From DSYU01 sp964437595 (lineage in GTDB: Bacteria; Chloroflexota; Anaerolineae; Anaerolineales; Anaerolineaceae), in contig CAYTHO010000003.1 in assembly GCA_964437595.1 (NCBI GenBank), positions 1 through 64,000 on the forward strand: a stretch of 64,000 nt of DNA. Direction: 5' to 3'. This document shows positions 17,636-26,605 of the stretch, piece by piece. Position 1 is the first letter of the stretch. The number at the start of each line of letters is the position of its first letter. The position numbers were made by a program, and so were the translations under genes. Below the pieces are notes generated by a model. It did not search any database. It saw only the letters and a list, made by a program, of their open reading frames with translations, and was not told the DNA's origin.

Positions 17636-18688
17636 ATGAGCCAAAAAATCATTCCTCAAGAACCCCTGCCTTCCATGGCCGAACTGAACCGGGTTCTGAA
17701 ACCCTATCAAAAATCCGAGACCCGGCACAGCATTTTGCAGTTGGTGAATACCCTGGTGCCGTACTTTGCATTATGGTATCTCATGGTGCGCAGCCTGGAA
17801 ATTTCTTATGCACTGACCCTTGCACTGGCGGTAGTAGCGGCCTTATTTCTGGTACGCGTGTTTATCTTTTTCCATGACTGCGGTCATAACTCGTTTTTCC
17901 CATCAATCAAGGCCAATAAGCGGGTTGGCTTCTGGCTGGGCGTGCTGGTTTTCACCCCCAGCGAGCACTGGTGGCATTCGCATGCCATTCACCATGCCAC
18001 CAGCGGCAACCTGGATAAGCGCGGCACGGGGGATGTGAAGACATTGACGCAGGAGGAATACCTGGAAGCGAAGTGGTCGAAGCGCCTGGGCTACCGCTTT
18101 TTTCGCAACCCGCTGGTGATGTTTGGCCTGGGGCCAATTTTTATGTTTCTTTTGACACAGCGGCTGCCGTTCCCCAATTATGGCAAAAAGCAGACCATGA
18201 ATGTCATCTGGGCCAACCTGGCGATCCTGGCGGTGGCAGGCATGATGAGCTACCTGATTGGCTGGCAGGCCTATCTGTTGATTCAGATTCCGGTTATTTG
18301 GATCGCCGGGGCATTCGGTATCTGGTTATTTTATGTCCAGCACCAGTTTGAAGAGACATACTGGGAGCGTGATGAGGAGTGGAATTACGTTGCATCAGCG
18401 CTGCTGGGCGCATCTTTCTATAAGCTCCCCGGCATTTTGCAGTGGTTCAGTGGAAACATCGGCTACCATCATATCCATCACCTCAGCCCGCGCATCCCCA
18501 ATTACAAACTGGATCAGGCGCACGAGAACTCGCCTTTGATCCAGAAATGGGCGCAGAAAATCGATTTAACAGAAAGCTGGCGCACGATTCGCCTGAAAGT
18601 TTGGGATGAACCGGTGCGGCGCATGCGCGGGTTCCCACCCGCGGGAGCTGCGCATGCTGCCCATCCCTCGCCACAACGGGTAGAGTAG
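17636..18688 (+). CDS. Acyl-lipid fatty acid desaturase
   Basis: A membrane di-iron desaturase of about 350 residues. The three histidine boxes are HDCGH, HSHAIHH and HHIHH (in NIGYHHIHHLSP), placed between hydrophobic pairs in the usual order. It belongs to the DesA-like acyl-lipid branch, which introduces double bases into membrane fatty acyl chains and helps cold adaptation. The electron donor is not encoded nearby. The ATG at 17636 (MSQKII) is chosen over an in-frame GTG at 17618. A strong terminator follows, so it is a single-gene unit. Confidence 0.9.
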   Translation: MSQKIIPQEPLPSMAELNRVLKPYQKSETRHSILQLVNTLVPYFALWYLMVRSLEISYALTLALAVVAALFLVRVFIFFHDCGHNSFFPSIKANKRVGFWLGVLVFTPSEHWWHSHAIHHATSGNLDKRGTGDVKTLTQEEYLEAKWSKRLGYRFFRNPLVMFGLGPIFMFLLTQRLPFPNYGKKQTMNVIWANLAILAVAGMMSYLIGWQAYLLIQIPVIWIAGAFGIWLFYVQHQFEETYWERDEEWNYVASALLGASFYKLPGILQWFSGNIGYHHIHHLSPRIPNYKLDQAHENSPLIQKWAQKIDLTESWRTIRLKVWDEPVRRMRGFPPAGAAHAAHPSPQRVE

Positions 18689-18706
18689 CTTTACGGATGA
18701 CACATT

Positions 18707-18747
18707 AAAAGGACCGCGTGCCGGTTACCGGCACGCGGTCCTTTTTT
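18707..18747 (+). terminator. Strong terminator after the desaturase
   Basis: Perfect 19-base arms (18707-18725 and 18727-18745), GC-rich in the middle, start with AAAA and end in a run of six T. It can work in both directions but follows the plus-strand desaturase directly. Confidence 0.9.
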
Positions 18748-18856
18748 GATTCAAGCGAAAATTATCCAACCGGTTTCAAATAAATCCTATCAGTATTCAT
18801 AACTATATATTGCCTATTCCCTGTTAAAATTTAGTAGATAAGCCGTTTTCTATTTC

Positions 18857-21800
18857 ATGAGGATGATACCGGGTTTGCATTCTCAGCTGATCGTCATTTG
18901 CTTTATACTGGTTGCCTTGTTCGCTTTCGGCCTGACGGCTGCTGCCTGGAGGCGCAGCCGCTCCCCTGGCAGCCTGGTTTTTGCATTGATGATGCTCGTT
19001 GTGGTGATCTGGATCGGCGCTACAGCCTTTCAGGAATTTAACCGGACCCTCGGGATGGCCGTTCTGGCGCGGAAGATTGCCACGCTGAGCATTTCGTGGG
19101 TTGGGACCCTGTGGCTTGCATTCACTCTCGAATACGTATTTCCGGAGCGGAATTATCTTGCGCGTTATGGATTCGCGTTGAGTATTCCCCCGCTCATCAA
19201 TATTGCCATCACCATGACCAACGAACTGCACGGGTTTGTGTGGGGCGATATTGCCTACCGCTATATCGATGGTCAGGTGAGCTTATCGGTGGAGCACGGC
19301 TGGTGGTTCTGGGTATTTGTTGTGTACAACTACCTGACCCTGGCGGCTGGCTGCATTACGCTTTTTCAAGGGATGCACCGTTTTCCCCGATCGCACCGCA
19401 AACAGGCGGTGGGATTGCTGATCGGCATGGCTATCCCGTGGCTGATGAATTTAGTCTTCATGCTCCAAGTGGTGCCGGGGCTCCGCTTCGATATTACCCC
19501 TTACGGCCTGGCCCTGACCGGCCTGGTCTATGCCTGGACGGTCGTGCGCCTCAAATTATTTGACCTGTCTCCCCTTCTGCACGAGTTTATTTTAGAGAAT
19601 ATCGGCGAGGGGTATCTGGTGGTCGATGCAAAGTACCGGGTCGTTGAAGTGAATAAGCTGGCGGCCACGTACCTGGGGTTGAATACCGTATCCTACTGGG
19701 GCAAACCGGTAGATTCGATTCTGGCGGACTGGCCCCAGTTGTTGGAACTTATTCATTCCGCTTCGAAATCTCCTGTTGAGATCCCGGTGGGGGTTGAGCA
19801 GCCCCAATACTTGGAAGCCACCCAGATGGATTGGTATGAAGGCCAAAAGCGAAAAGCCGGGTGCATTATCCTCCTGCGCGATGTTACCCGGCGCCGGTTA
19901 GCAGAAGAGAACTTACGCTCATCTGAGCGGTTGTACCGCCTGGTGGTAAATACCCTGCCGGTAGGCACTGTAATAACGGATGATGTTGGAAGGATTACAT
20001 TTGCATCTCCGCAAATCAGCGAGATTTTTGCGAACACGGACCAACTCGATGTGGTTGGCGACTCGGTGCTCAAATATATTCATCCCGATGAACGGGGCAT
20101 GGGGATGATGCGCTTGCTCAAAATCATCGAGGAGAAACAAAAGCTCCCGGCGCAGGAGTATCACTTTCTACGCCCAGATGGCTCTGTTTTTTGGGGTGAA
20201 GTCGTATCAACCCCCATGCTGGACGACAGCGGAGTGTCAAAGGGCCTGCTGGCAATTATTCGGGACGTGACACAGCGAAAAGAGCTCGAGGTTCGGCTGC
20301 AGACCAACCTGGAACACCAGACGTTAATCAACCGGGTGCTTCAGACCATTTACCGGTCAGGAGATGTACTTTCAGCCCTGGAAGATGTCATCGAACAGAC
20401 GGCAGCTTTCGCGAAGGCTGATCGGCTGTACCTGTGCAAAAACTCGGTCGATGGGTCTGAAACCTCGATCGTAATCGAGTGGTGCAATGTGGGCATCCCC
20501 CTTCGCGCAAAAGAAGGCGCCTTGTTCCGTTACGAGGAGCTACCTACCTGGCAAGAGCGCTTGAAGACCCATGCCATGCTGCTGGAAGCGGACGTGATGA
20601 ATGCGCCGGAAGATATCGCCATATATATGGCAGCATGGAATGTACTTTCCATGGTTGTCTTCCCAATCTATGCCAGCGAAGAGCGGTTGTTCGGCTTCCT
20701 GGCTTTGGATTACTGCGAGGAATTGAAAACATGGAACGATGAAGAACTGGATACGCTGTGGAATCTGTGCCGCATTGTATCTGGCGCGGTCGCCCAGCAC
20801 CAGGTTGAGGAGGCTGAGAAACGCCAGCGACTGCTGGCCGAGGTGCTGCATGATACGGCGGGCGCGCTGAACAGCACGCTCAACCTGGAGGAAGTGCTGG
20901 ACCGCATCTTGATCAGCCTGGAGAAGCTCGTTCCACATAAAGCGGCCAGCATCGCCCTGGTGGATGATGATGGTATTGTGTCCTTTGTGCGTTGGCGCGG
21001 GTATGATGTGGATGGCGACGACATCATGCGCAAGCTGCGCATTCGGGCGTCGGAGCGGCCTTCTTTCCGGACGATGGCTGAGACCGGCGAGCCGTTGATT
21101 ATCTCAGATACATGGCTGGAAAAGACCTGGAGCCCAATACCGGAATATGAATGGATTCGGGCGTATGCCGGGATGCCCATCAAGGTCAAAGGGAAGGTGG
21201 TTGGTTTTATTAATCTGGATCATTCAGAACCCGATTCGTTCGCGCCGGACCTGATCTACAGCCTGCATGTGTACGCGGACCAGGCAGCCATTGCATTAGA
21301 AAATGCCCGTTTATACGACGCGACTAACCGCCGGGCCGAGGAACTCAGTATTCTGTATCGTATTGGCCTGACGATGACCGCCGGGCTGGAAATGAACCAG
21401 ATATTGATATCGTTATTTGAGCAGTGTCGCCTGGCGCTGCCGATCGACGCCTTTTATGTGGCCTTGTATGATGCGGCGACCGGCAATGTTGAGATGCCGC
21501 TGTTGTTCGAAGATGGGCAGTTTATTGAGAATGTTTCACAAAATATCAACGAGAACCCTGGCATCACCAGTGTGGTGATCCACCAGCGGAAAACGGTCTA
21601 CATTCCTGACACCATCAACCCGGAAATTGCGCAAGCCTATGACTTCGTGCGTATTGGCAACGTTGGAAAGACCTCTCGTTCGTATGTAGCCGTGCCACTG
21701 CTGCTGCTGAACCAGGTGGTGGGGGTCATCTCGATGCAGAACTACGAGCCGTACGCTTATTCAGTGGAGCAGGTTCGTTTGCTGGAAACCATTGCCACCC

Positions 21801-22360
21801 AGGCGGCGATTGCCGTGCAGAATGCGCGCATCTACGACCAGATGAAACAAATGGCCATCACCGATTCGGTTACCCAGTTATTCACGCGCCGCCACTTCAC
21901 CATGTTGGGCAGCGGCGAGGTGGAGCGCGCGCACCGCTACAACCGTAACCTCGGCGTTTTAATGGTGGATATCGACCGGTTCAAGCGCATCAATGATACC
22001 TACGGGCATTCGGCTGGAGACCAGGTGCTGCTGGCTGTGGCGAACGCCTGCCGCCAGGCGCTGCGCTTAACCGATCTGGTTGGGCGGTGGGGAGGCGAGG
22101 AGTATGCGATCGTTTTGCCGGAAGCAGACCTGGAAGGCGCAGCCCTGATTGCTGAGCGAGTGCGGAGAATGGTATCCGAGACGGGCATCAGCATTGGCGA
22201 TGATCAGGTTTTTGTAACCATCAGCATCGGCGTGGCGGCGCTTTCCACATCTTCTCGCACGCTGGAGGCGCTCATTGACTGCGCGGATCACGCGCTTTAC
22301 GCCGCGAAACAGAACGGGCGCAACCAGGTTCAAAAGTATCAAGATTTAGCAAGCGAGTGA
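18857..22360 (+). CDS. 7TM-PAS-PAS-GAF-GAF-GAF-GGDEF diguanylate cyclase sensor
   Basis: An 1167-residue sensor. Residues ~1-225 contain a seven-helix membrane module of the HisKA_7TM type. Then come PAS (~235-345), a second PAS with PAC (~355-475), three GAF-like domains (~490-650, 670-825, 835-990) and a C-terminal GGDEF domain. The active loop reads GGEEY (1079-1083), with Tyr for the usual Phe. The RxxD inhibitory site (RLTD) sits five residues upstream, so product inhibition by c-di-GMP is likely. No kinase or EAL domain is present. It should convert GTP to c-di-GMP in response to small ligands or redox. ATG at 18857; another ATG lies two codons on. Confidence 0.9.
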   Translation: MRMIPGLHSQLIVICFILVALFAFGLTAAAWRRSRSPGSLVFALMMLVVVIWIGATAFQEFNRTLGMAVLARKIATLSISWVGTLWLAFTLEYVFPERNYLARYGFALSIPPLINIAITMTNELHGFVWGDIAYRYIDGQVSLSVEHGWWFWVFVVYNYLTLAAGCITLFQGMHRFPRSHRKQAVGLLIGMAIPWLMNLVFMLQVVPGLRFDITPYGLALTGLVYAWTVVRLKLFDLSPLLHEFILENIGEGYLVVDAKYRVVEVNKLAATYLGLNTVSYWGKPVDSILADWPQLLELIHSASKSPVEIPVGVEQPQYLEATQMDWYEGQKRKAGCIILLRDVTRRRLAEENLRSSERLYRLVVNTLPVGTVITDDVGRITFASPQISEIFANTDQLDVVGDSVLKYIHPDERGMGMMRLLKIIEEKQKLPAQEYHFLRPDGSVFWGEVVSTPMLDDSGVSKGLLAIIRDVTQRKELEVRLQTNLEHQTLINRVLQTIYRSGDVLSALEDVIEQTAAFAKADRLYLCKNSVDGSETSIVIEWCNVGIPLRAKEGALFRYEELPTWQERLKTHAMLLEADVMNAPEDIAIYMAAWNVLSMVVFPIYASEERLFGFLALDYCEELKTWNDEELDTLWNLCRIVSGAVAQHQVEEAEKRQRLLAEVLHDTAGALNSTLNLEEVLDRILISLEKLVPHKAASIALVDDDGIVSFVRWRGYDVDGDDIMRKLRIRASERPSFRTMAETGEPLIISDTWLEKTWSPIPEYEWIRAYAGMPIKVKGKVVGFINLDHSEPDSFAPDLIYSLHVYADQAAIALENARLYDATNRRAEELSILYRIGLTMTAGLEMNQILISLFEQCRLALPIDAFYVALYDAATGNVEMPLLFEDGQFIENVSQNINENPGITSVVIHQRKTVYIPDTINPEIAQAYDFVRIGNVGKTSRSYVAVPLLLLNQVVGVISMQNYEPYAYSVEQVRLLETIATQAAIAVQNARIYDQMKQMAITDSVTQLFTRRHFTMLGSGEVERAHRYNRNLGVLMVDIDRFKRINDTYGHSAGDQVLLAVANACRQALRLTDLVGRWGGEEYAIVLPEADLEGAALIAERVRRMVSETGISIGDDQVFVTISIGVAALSTSSRTLEALIDCADHALYAAKQNGRNQVQKYQDLASE

Positions 22361-22484
22361 CGTTTCGCCAGCACGCAAGATGTGGCTCTTTCAATACCAG
22401 AAGACGCGCCAGTAATAAGAACAACTGGTGATACGTTCAATAGATCCCCCTTTTCCTGAAAAAAGCCAGGGCTGTATAAACCGC

Positions 22485-23090
22485 CTAATGGAACTCGAGC
22501 ATTCTCCAGATATGCGAGGCAGATTTATAGGTAAAGCGCGCGTAACCGAGGTCTTTGAAATGAAACCAGGCACCGTGAAAATTAACTGGAGATGGCGCGC
22601 CGATGATCACGCGCAGCGCGGCATTCAGAATGCCTCCGTGCGCTACCACCAGGTACCGGCCAGGCCCGCGGCGCACCAGGCGCTCGACGGCCCTGGCGGC
22701 GCGCCCGTGCAGCCCGATTTCGCTTTCGCCGCTGCCCGCAATGGGCTCGTATGGGCTGCGAAATGCTGGGAGCGGGTAGCGCCGGTCCGCCTCTTCGTGG
22801 GTCAGTCCGGCCAGCGGGCCGTTATCCATTTCCATCCAATCCGGGTCAGGTTCAAGCGGCGCGTCCAGGCAGCCAGCGATGATTTCGGCGGTCGCTTGGG
22901 CGCGCTGAAGGGTCGAATGGACCACCAGGTCGAACTTTACCCCGGCCTGCTGCCAGCCTTCGGCCCGCTCCCTGGCCTGGGCCAGCCCGACTTCCGTGAG
23001 CGGAGAATCGTAGCGCCCCTCCAGCACATTTTCATCGTCCGCGCGTGACCGGCCATGCCGCAGAAAGGTGATGTCCAGCAGTTGATCCAT
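22485..23090 (-). CDS. Histidine phosphatase family protein (phosphoglycerate mutase-like)
   Basis: A 201-residue protein with the RHG signature (TFLRHGRSRAD), the second arginine in HSTLQRAQATAE, Glu in the WMEMDNG segment and the second His in VVAHGG. These form the phosphohistidine active site. The family includes alpha-ribazole phosphatases and broad phosphatases; the substrate is not evident. The ATG at 23090 follows GGAGGG at good spacing. It overlaps the 3' end of the upstream membrane-protein gene by 59 bases, which suggests coupling. Confidence 0.9.
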   Translation of the reverse strand: MDQLLDITFLRHGRSRADDENVLEGRYDSPLTEVGLAQARERAEGWQQAGVKFDLVVHSTLQRAQATAEIIAGCLDAPLEPDPDWMEMDNGPLAGLTHEEADRRYPLPAFRSPYEPIAGSGESEIGLHGRAARAVERLVRRGPGRYLVVAHGGILNAALRVIIGAPSPVNFHGAWFHFKDLGYARFTYKSASHIWRMLEFH

Positions 23091-23934
23091 TTTTACCCTC
23101 CAGACGATTGTATGGCAGAAAATCTTTGCAGCTCGGCTCCCCGGTCTTTCCAGGGAACATGCAGACCAGCAGGTAGCCATCCTCATAGCGGGCGATGACG
23201 ATGGAGGTATCGTAACCACTGCCAGCCGGGCGCGGAATGGCATACCGGTTTCCGCTGTCTTTGTCCCATGCCAGGCGGTAGGGTTGATTTTTATGCTCAA
23301 AGAAGTACCGGACGTCTCTGTCGCGCAAAGGTTCTGGCAGCATTTCGAACCTGCTGGCCTGCCGTCCTTGTTTGATCAGCGCATCCATCCGCGGAGTGAC
23401 AGCCCGGCCCACGTCGCTATAGAGCGAGAAAAGCCCCAGCAGGCCCGCGCCCAGCACCAGGCTGGCAGGTAATGCGTACCGCCTGAGGAAAGTGGGGGCA
23501 AGGCCCTTACCAGCATTCCGGTAGGCATCCTCTTCGCGCCCAATGGTCCAGCGGAAAAGGATCAGCAGCGGCGCCAGGATGGCGGCGATGGGTATGAAGG
23601 CGATTGTAATAGCTACAATTTTCCGCCAGAAAATTTCGTCTTCAACCTGCCCGGTAAGCATTGTGGCTACTGAGACGAACAACGCGCCGAGGAAACTGCC
23701 CCACAGCACCCCAACCGCGCCTGTTTCGGATGAAGCCACCAGGAAACCAAGCGATATGCCAATCAGCACCGCCATCAGGATATTGCCCAGTAAACCAAAG
23801 GGCGGCTGGTACAGCGGAATCCCTGGCAGGAACAAGGCGTTGATGGTTTGCGAAATCAGGCCGTAGGCAAAGCCGCTGGCAGCCACCAGCAGCACGCCGA
23901 AAACTTTCCGGTGAACAGTATAAGGAATTTTCAT
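23032..23934 (-). CDS. Multi-pass membrane protein of unknown function
   Basis: About 300 residues. Five or so hydrophobic helices occupy residues ~10-185 (KVFGVLLVAASGFAYGLI, LLGNILMAVLIGISLGFLV, IAITIAFIPIAAILAPLLILF, LVLGAGLLGLFSLYSDVG). A soluble C-terminal domain (~195-300) follows and contains VRYFFEHKNQPYRLAWD. I do not recognise the family. An in-frame GTG lies five codons upstream at 23949. It is cotranscribed with the amidase above it and the phosphatase below it. Confidence 0.7.
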   Translation of the reverse strand: MKIPYTVHRKVFGVLLVAASGFAYGLISQTINALFLPGIPLYQPPFGLLGNILMAVLIGISLGFLVASSETGAVGVLWGSFLGALFVSVATMLTGQVEDEIFWRKIVAITIAFIPIAAILAPLLILFRWTIGREEDAYRNAGKGLAPTFLRRYALPASLVLGAGLLGLFSLYSDVGRAVTPRMDALIKQGRQASRFEMLPEPLRDRDVRYFFEHKNQPYRLAWDKDSGNRYAIPRPAGSGYDTSIVIARYEDGYLLVCMFPGKTGEPSCKDFLPYNRLEGKNGSTAGHHLSAAWPVTRGR

Positions 23935-23999
23935 GTTGGTCGAATCCACGTGGTCGTAAACAGGCCTTACGAACCACTCTGAGGTATAGGTCAGTGGTC

Positions 24000-24758
24000 T
24001 TAATTTATGCCATACGTCAAATTATACTCTTCTGCCAGGCCCGGAAGAAGCGGGTACAGGTTGGCGCCGGGGCAGAGGGTGACGCCGGGGTTGTGGTCGC
24101 GGTGCCCAGATAGGCGCTGGAGGCCCGGGAAGCGGCCCACCAGGGACGTCAGCAGGATTCTCAGCGCATTTAGCTGAATGGCGGGCGGTTGAAGCTCTTC
24201 AAAATTCCCGAGCAAACAGATGCCGATCGAACCATAATTGGCGCCGTATGTGTGCGCCCCGCGCACCTGCAGCGAACGGCCCTCGAAGCACTGGCCTGTT
24301 TCATCGATCAAGAAGTGATAGCCAATATCGGCGAAGCCTTTCTCCTCGGTGTGCAGGCGCTGGATTTCGCGCGGCCCATCGCTGAGCGGGAGGGCAGAGT
24401 GATGGATGATCACCTGGGTCAGCACGGTTTCCAGCGGTTCTGTATAGACCATCCAGCCGGTGGGATTATTATCCGGATCATACAGCCCGTATTCGCCTTC
24501 GCCATTGGGAGTGACCAGCGGGACAGCCGCGCCCCAATCCGCGCGCGAGATGAAAAGAACCTGGGGGAGAGCGGCAGCTTCCTGCTTGCCAGCAGGTGTG
24601 TCCACCGGCTGGGCAGGCTGAGCGGCCTCGCCAGGCCCCGGGTTGGATGGCGCGGGGTTCTCAGCCGTTTTTCTTCGCAGCAGCGCAGTAATCTGCAAAA
24701 CAGAGCACGCCGCGACTGCCGCCAGCGTGGTCATGATAAAGGCTCTCCGGTTGGGCAT
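24000..24758 (-). CDS. N-acetylmuramoyl-L-alanine amidase (PGRP/Amidase_2), predicted lipoprotein
   Basis: A 252-residue peptidoglycan amidase. Zinc ligands are His119 (IIHHSA), His219 (SGHRDH) and Cys229 (TLCPG), and GYHFLIDETGQCFEGR is the family core. It cleaves the bond between MurNAc and L-Ala of the stem peptide. The N-terminus has a twin-arginine-like start (NRRAFIM) and a lipobox VAAC with Cys18, so it is probably exported by Tat or Sec and lipid-anchored. A Pro/Ala-rich linker (~30-65) follows. It is 12 bases downstream of the nitroreductase gene. Confidence 0.9.
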   Translation of the reverse strand: MPNRRAFIMTTLAAVAACSVLQITALLRRKTAENPAPSNPGPGEAAQPAQPVDTPAGKQEAAALPQVLFISRADWGAAVPLVTPNGEGEYGLYDPDNNPTGWMVYTEPLETVLTQVIIHHSALPLSDGPREIQRLHTEEKGFADIGYHFLIDETGQCFEGRSLQVRGAHTYGANYGSIGICLLGNFEELQPPAIQLNALRILLTSLVGRFPGLQRLSGHRDHNPGVTLCPGANLYPLLPGLAEEYNLTYGIN

Positions 24759-24770
24759 ACCCGGATTCTA

Positions 24771-25280
24771 TCACTTTCCGCGGTAGCGCTGCCAGTGAAG
24801 AACCTCGTCGAGCGATTTCTTTTCCTTGGTGGGCTGTTCCGCGGGCACGCCGATCGAAACCAGGGTAAACAGGCGGCGGCTATCTGGGATACCCAGAACT
24901 GCCTTGAAGGCTTCTTCGTTGCGCAGGGTATAGCCTTCGATCCAGCAGGCGCCGTAGCCCAACGCAGTACACGCCAGCAGCATGTTTTGCACGGCAGCGG
25001 CGGCGTCTTCCACCCACCAGCGCGATTCGGGGTCCATGGCCACTGCGATCAGGGCGCCGGCTTTCGCCGTCCAGTGATCGGCTGGGGCGCGCAGGCGCTG
25101 CATGATATCGGGTTCCGTTACTACGATGAACTCCCACGGCTGGCGGTTAACGCCGCTGGCAGCCAGCCTCCCGGCGTCGACAATCTTTTTCAAATCGTCA
25201 ACCGGCACGGGTTGGCCGGTGTAGCTGCGAATCGAACGGCGGCTGCGAATAGTGTCAAAGATGTCCATAGGTGAATTCAC
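24771..25280 (-). CDS. Nitroreductase-family FMN oxidoreductase
   Basis: A 169-residue short nitroreductase. It has the N-terminal FMN-binding motif RRSIRSYTGQPV, then RLAASGVNRQPWEFIVV, AVQNMLLACTALGYGACWIEG and a C-terminal VSIGVPAEQPTKEKKSL. Members reduce nitro groups, quinones or flavins with NAD(P)H. The GTG at 25280 overlaps the stop of the upstream HAD gene (GTGA), which supports that start; an ATG at 25268 is the alternative. Confidence 0.9.
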   Translation of the reverse strand: MNSPMDIFDTIRSRRSIRSYTGQPVPVDDLKKIVDAGRLAASGVNRQPWEFIVVTEPDIMQRLRAPADHWTAKAGALIAVAMDPESRWWVEDAAAAVQNMLLACTALGYGACWIEGYTLRNEEAFKAVLGIPDSRRLFTLVSIGVPAEQPTKEKKSLDEVLHWQRYRGK

Positions 25281-25969
25281 ACTTTTTCAGCGATTTCCGG
25301 CAGACTGGCGCAGTAGACCGGCGCTTTCGGGTGGGCTTTGCGCACCAGGATGCCCGGCAGCCCCACTTCGGATGCGCCTAAGATATCGCTCGTGTAGCTG
25401 TCACCGATCACCCAGGCTTTGGCGTCCGGGCCAATCCAATCCAGCACGTTGCGGAAGGCTTTGGGGTTGGGCTTTTCATAGCCGGTTTCAGCGGAATTAA
25501 ACACCGCGGCAAAACGATTGGATAGCTCAAGCCGGTCCAGCAGGATGGGCAGCTCGGGCACATGGTTGCTTAATAAGATGTGCTTCCAGCCTTTCGCGGA
25601 AAGCGCTTCAAGCGCTGGGGTGGTGTCGTTGAAGCGCTGCCAGCCAAGCGGATCGAGGTACACGGTGCGCACCTGGCGAGCCAGGTCCATGCACTGCCCA
25701 TTTTTCACGCCAACCCCCCGAAACGCACGCATGAGAACCGGCTGCAGGTCTTCCCACCAATCATTGGGCGAGATACCTGGGTGAGCGTTTTCTGGCGCGT
25801 GCCAGGGAAAGCCGGACTGCAGGAAGGGCCGAATTTGTTCGGTAGTCGTTTCAATGCCGGTGGTCGAGCGGCGCAGCACCGTCAGTACCGCGCCAGCCCA
25901 GCCGCCGGGTCGTGAAGCCAGCGTGCCGTCAAAGTCCCAGATGAGATATTTTTTTTGCGATTTTGCCAT
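25277..25969 (-). CDS. HAD-superfamily hydrolase
   Basis: A 230-residue HAD phosphatase. Motif I is DFDGT (WDFDGTLAS) at ~14-18, motif II LLSNH, the Lys of motif III in ETGYEKPNPKAF, and motif IV in WVIGDSYTSDILGA. A helical cap lies between motifs I and II (~25-110). The substrate is unknown. It is the first gene of a five-gene minus-strand cluster (HAD, nitroreductase, amidase, membrane protein, histidine phosphatase) behind a promoter with a palindrome. Confidence 0.9.
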   Translation of the reverse strand: MAKSQKKYLIWDFDGTLASRPGGWAGAVLTVLRRSTTGIETTTEQIRPFLQSGFPWHAPENAHPGISPNDWWEDLQPVLMRAFRGVGVKNGQCMDLARQVRTVYLDPLGWQRFNDTTPALEALSAKGWKHILLSNHVPELPILLDRLELSNRFAAVFNSAETGYEKPNPKAFRNVLDWIGPDAKAWVIGDSYTSDILGASEVGLPGILVRKAHPKAPVYCASLPEIAEKV

Positions 25970-26007
25970 TCAGAATATACTGCCCTTGCGGATGAGAATT
26001 CCGTCAC

Positions 26008-26037
26008 ATAACATTAAGGTTTGACCTTAAGTGTAAA
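26008..26037 (-). promoter_or_regulatory. Promoter with a palindrome filling the spacer
   Basis: On the minus strand TTTACA (26037-26032) and TGTTAT (26013-26008) are 18 bases apart. The spacer is filled by TTAAGGTCAAACCTTAA, a perfect 7-base inverted repeat with a 3-base centre (26030-26014). This is a classic place for a repressor. The HAD gene starts about 40 bases downstream. Confidence 0.6.
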
Positions 26038-26098
26038 CGCAAATCGTGCAGAATCTTAACTTTTTTTGTACTAACAATTCTGTTATGTGCGCGTCTTA

Positions 26099-26554
26099 TC
26101 ACCAGGTGTAAACATTTTGAGGCGTCAGTTTGATAATGGAATTCTCCGGATCGATGATCCAGGACTGCGGAGAGGGCGCCAGGACGCCTTCCTCGCCCAT
26201 GTAGCGCGTATAGATCCGGCGGCTCATCTCCTGGACAAACGGCGGCTCCGTGATCCACTCCGATTTGCCTTCCATCAGCACGGCGGTGACGCCATCAATG
26301 GCATCGGCTACGTCGATGAGCACGGCGATATACGGGTTGCGGCGCACTTCCTTCACCTTACGGGTGCTGGTGAACGCGCTGATATACAGGCTGGCACCGT
26401 CCCACAAGAACCACACCGGGGTGGTGTGCGGCTGGAAGTACTTTCCATCTTCTTTGGATCGGACGGCGGTGGATAAGCGAGCCAGGATGGGGTGATCGAG
26501 AAAAGCATTTAGCTGCGTTTGAGTCAGTTTGCCGTATTGTTTTTCTTGTGTCAT
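26099..26554 (-). CDS. PNPOx-like (split-barrel) flavin-binding protein
   Basis: A 151-residue protein of the pyridoxamine 5'-phosphate oxidase-like split-barrel fold. Typical features are LDHPILARLSTA near the N-terminus, TTPVWFLWDGASLYIS, TSTRKVKEVRRNPYIAVLID and a C-terminal SWIIDPENSIIKLTP. Many short members bind F420 or FMN and reduce small molecules or haem products. Neither cofactor choice nor substrate can be read. It ends about 60 bases ahead of the HAD operon promoter. It lies 51 bases downstream of mug on the same strand. Confidence 0.85.
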   Translation of the reverse strand: MTQEKQYGKLTQTQLNAFLDHPILARLSTAVRSKEDGKYFQPHTTPVWFLWDGASLYISAFTSTRKVKEVRRNPYIAVLIDVADAIDGVTAVLMEGKSEWITEPPFVQEMSRRIYTRYMGEEGVLAPSPQSWIIDPENSIIKLTPQNVYTW

Positions 26555-26605
26555 GGCCGCCTCAGTTGGGGTTTTGCGATTCTGTTTTCAAAAAATCCAG
26601 TGGTT

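Noticed and set aside
22485..23300. Longer N-terminus for the histidine phosphatase
   Set aside because: The extra 70 residues overlap the upstream gene and are low-complexity. The ATG at 23090 has a good ribosome site.
26004..26258. 84-codon minus-strand frame beside the PNPOx-like gene
   Set aside because: It overlaps the PNPOx gene and the HAD promoter, and has no domain or ribosome site.
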